DNA of 64,000 nt from Variovorax sp. V213. GTDB taxonomy: Bacteria; Pseudomonadota; Gammaproteobacteria; Burkholderiales; Burkholderiaceae_C. The notes beneath the pieces were generated by a model. That model ran no database searches. It worked only from the letters and a program-made list of their open reading frames with translations, and was not told where the DNA came from. Below are positions 62,735 to 64,000 of this stretch, one piece after another. Every line of letters starts with the position of its first letter. Position 1 is the first letter of the stretch. The translations under genes and the position numbers were made by a program. The DNA is taken from the NCBI RefSeq assembly GCF_041154455.1, contig NZ_AP028664.1, positions 4,465,001 through 4,529,000 of the forward strand, written 5' to 3'.

Positions 62735-62933
62735 GAGAGCTCCGGAGCTTGAGATCTTCAGCGACTTGTCAGCAGTGCCGAGGCACCACTGCTTGGCGGC
62801 TGGCCACTACCAGCCGTTGGCGGACAGCGATGCGTTGCACATCGCCCGAACCAAGGGGTCTTCTGCAGTCGGGGTCAGAAGACACTCAAAAAACGCGTTG
62901 GAATGGCGGCTTTTGGGTGCGCTCTGAAAGCGG

Positions 62934-62968
62934 CAAAGGCTGGAGGGCCTTTTCAGGCACCTCCAGCC
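62934..62968 (-). promoter_or_regulatory. Hairpin between rplL and rpoB (putative attenuator)
   Basis: On the minus strand GGCTGGAGG (62960-62968 complement) pairs with CCTCCAGCC (62938-62946 complement), 9 bp, with a 13-base loop and only TTT after the stem. This is the place of the partial terminator that lowers rpoB relative to rplL expression in other bacteria. The short T-run suggests partial termination or a processing site. Confidence 0.55.
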
Positions 62969-62984
62969 CTCTAGGGGGTCTGAA

Positions 62985-63362
<378 letters not shown>

Positions 63363-63405
63363 TTTTGTTTCCTAACAATTGGGTTGAATATTTCAAACGC
63401 AAGGC

Positions 63406-63939
63406 TCAAGCGGCCTGCGCTTCTGCCGGTGCATCGGCGGGTGCAGCTTCGCCACCACCGCGCTTCTCGGCCAGCGCCGCGAGCACGCGGGCGGTACGAG
63501 AGATCGGGGATTGCATCAAGCCCAGCAATTGCGCCAGCAGCACTTCCTTGGAAGGGATGTTGGCCAGTTGCTTCACGCCGTTCACGTCCAGGGCCTTGCC
63601 GCCGAAAGCGCCACCGCGAATCACCAACTTGTCGTTGGTCTTCGCGAAATCGGCCACCACCTTGGCGGCGGCCACTGCGTCTTCGGAAAAGCCATAGATC
63701 AGCGGACCGGTCATCTGGTCGCCAACAATCTCAAATGCGCTACCAGCGACAGCACGGCGTGCCAGCGTGTTCTTCAACACGCTGAGGGTCACACCCTTGC
63801 TGCGAGCTTCGCTGCGCAGTTTGGTCATGTCGGCCACCGTGATGCCACGGTATTCCGCCATCACGAGCGTTTGAGCTTTAGCGGCGAGGCTGGTCACATC
63901 ACTGATGACCGCTTCTTTCTCACTGCGATTCAGACTCAA
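63406..63939 (-). CDS. rplJ: 50S ribosomal protein L10
   Basis: 177 residues from a TTG start at 63939; AAGGAG lies 6-11 bases upstream and the next Met would delete conserved residues. M/L-S-L-N-R-S-E-K-E and A-E-Y-R-G-I-T-V-A-D near residue 30 are typical. The C-terminal helix ends Ala-rich, where L7/L12 dimers bind. It is the first visible gene of the rplJL-rpoBC operon; the upstream leader and rplA/K are outside the window. Confidence 0.98.
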   Translation of the reverse strand: MSLNRSEKEAVISDVTSLAAKAQTLVMAEYRGITVADMTKLRSEARSKGVTLSVLKNTLARRAVAGSAFEIVGDQMTGPLIYGFSEDAVAAAKVVADFAKTNDKLVIRGGAFGGKALDVNGVKQLANIPSKEVLLAQLLGLMQSPISRTARVLAALAEKRGGGEAAPADAPAEAQAA

Positions 63940-64000
63940 GGTCTACTCCTTTTAATGCGATCTTCGGCCGGGGCCTCGGATCGCGCTTCATGCAGCGACC
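63940..64000 (-). promoter_or_regulatory. Part of the rplJ leader (cut by window edge)
   Basis: The 61 bases upstream of rplJ hold the ribosome-binding site AAGGAG and the start of a GC-rich dyad (GATCC/CGAGGCCCCGGCCG...). In other bacteria this leader carries the L10 autoregulatory binding site. Too little is present to define the fold. Confidence 0.35.

Overview
This window is a GC-rich (roughly two-thirds G+C by eye) chromosomal segment from a betaproteobacterium of the Comamonadaceae, most like Variovorax. The reasons are the rplJ-rplL-rpoB-rpoC order, hemE next to priA, a Bug-type (tripartite tricarboxylate) binding protein under a LysR regulator, rsmB-DUF4390-NtrY-like kinase-short NtrX-like regulator in a row, and an HU protein with an Ala/Lys-rich tail. 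The genus is inferred from protein style and gene order, not from a search. No CRISPR array, prophage, intact insertion sequence or rRNA operon was found.

Layout. 1-5.5 kb: metabolic and regulatory genes (creatininase-family hydrolase cut by the window edge, a short-chain dehydrogenase-like protein without the catalytic Tyr/Lys, a divergent LysR/alcohol dehydrogenase pair, a GNAT acetyltransferase, a secreted sorbosone dehydrogenase-like lipoprotein). 5.6-12.1 kb: AlaX-type tRNA-editing protein, a DsbD/ScsB-like reductase followed by a periplasmic peroxiredoxin-like protein, a citrate-type MFS transporter and hemE. 12.1-12.5 kb: a relatively AT-rich spacer with two perfect DnaA boxes. 12.5-20.7 kb: priA, a frameshifted secreted protein gene, an AEC transporter, and the overlapping rep-lipoprotein-pldA operon.

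20.7-29.7 kb is a leftward signalling block: a TRAP-type periplasmic binding protein whose stop overlaps the GTG start of a membrane GGDEF-EAL protein, then a Cache-HAMP-PAS-GGDEF protein and a PAS-PAS hybrid histidine kinase. No TRAP permease genes are present, so the binding protein may feed ligand information to c-di-GMP turnover. 29.9-41.3 kb holds LysR regulators, HU, a Bug binding protein with an amidase, a copper-type P1B ATPase, an SMP-30-like Tat protein and a three-domain polysaccharide lyase lipoprotein.

41.6-48.1 kb is an RND efflux locus (permease with a frameshift, adaptor, TetR regulator, divergent outer-membrane factor) with two related 24-bp operator-like palindromes. It ends next to a tRNA-Phe gene that has one acceptor-stem mismatch. 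48.4-54.3 kb holds the NtrY/NtrX-like two-component pair, DUF4390, rsmB and a LemA-like protein. 54.3 kb to the end is rpoC, rpoB, rplL and rplJ, all on the minus strand, with a strong terminator after rpoC.

Three genes (near 15.4, 30.9 and 42.4 kb) carry 1- or 2-base indels relative to an obvious intact reading frame. They are real recent mutations or assembly errors; the sequence alone cannot say which.
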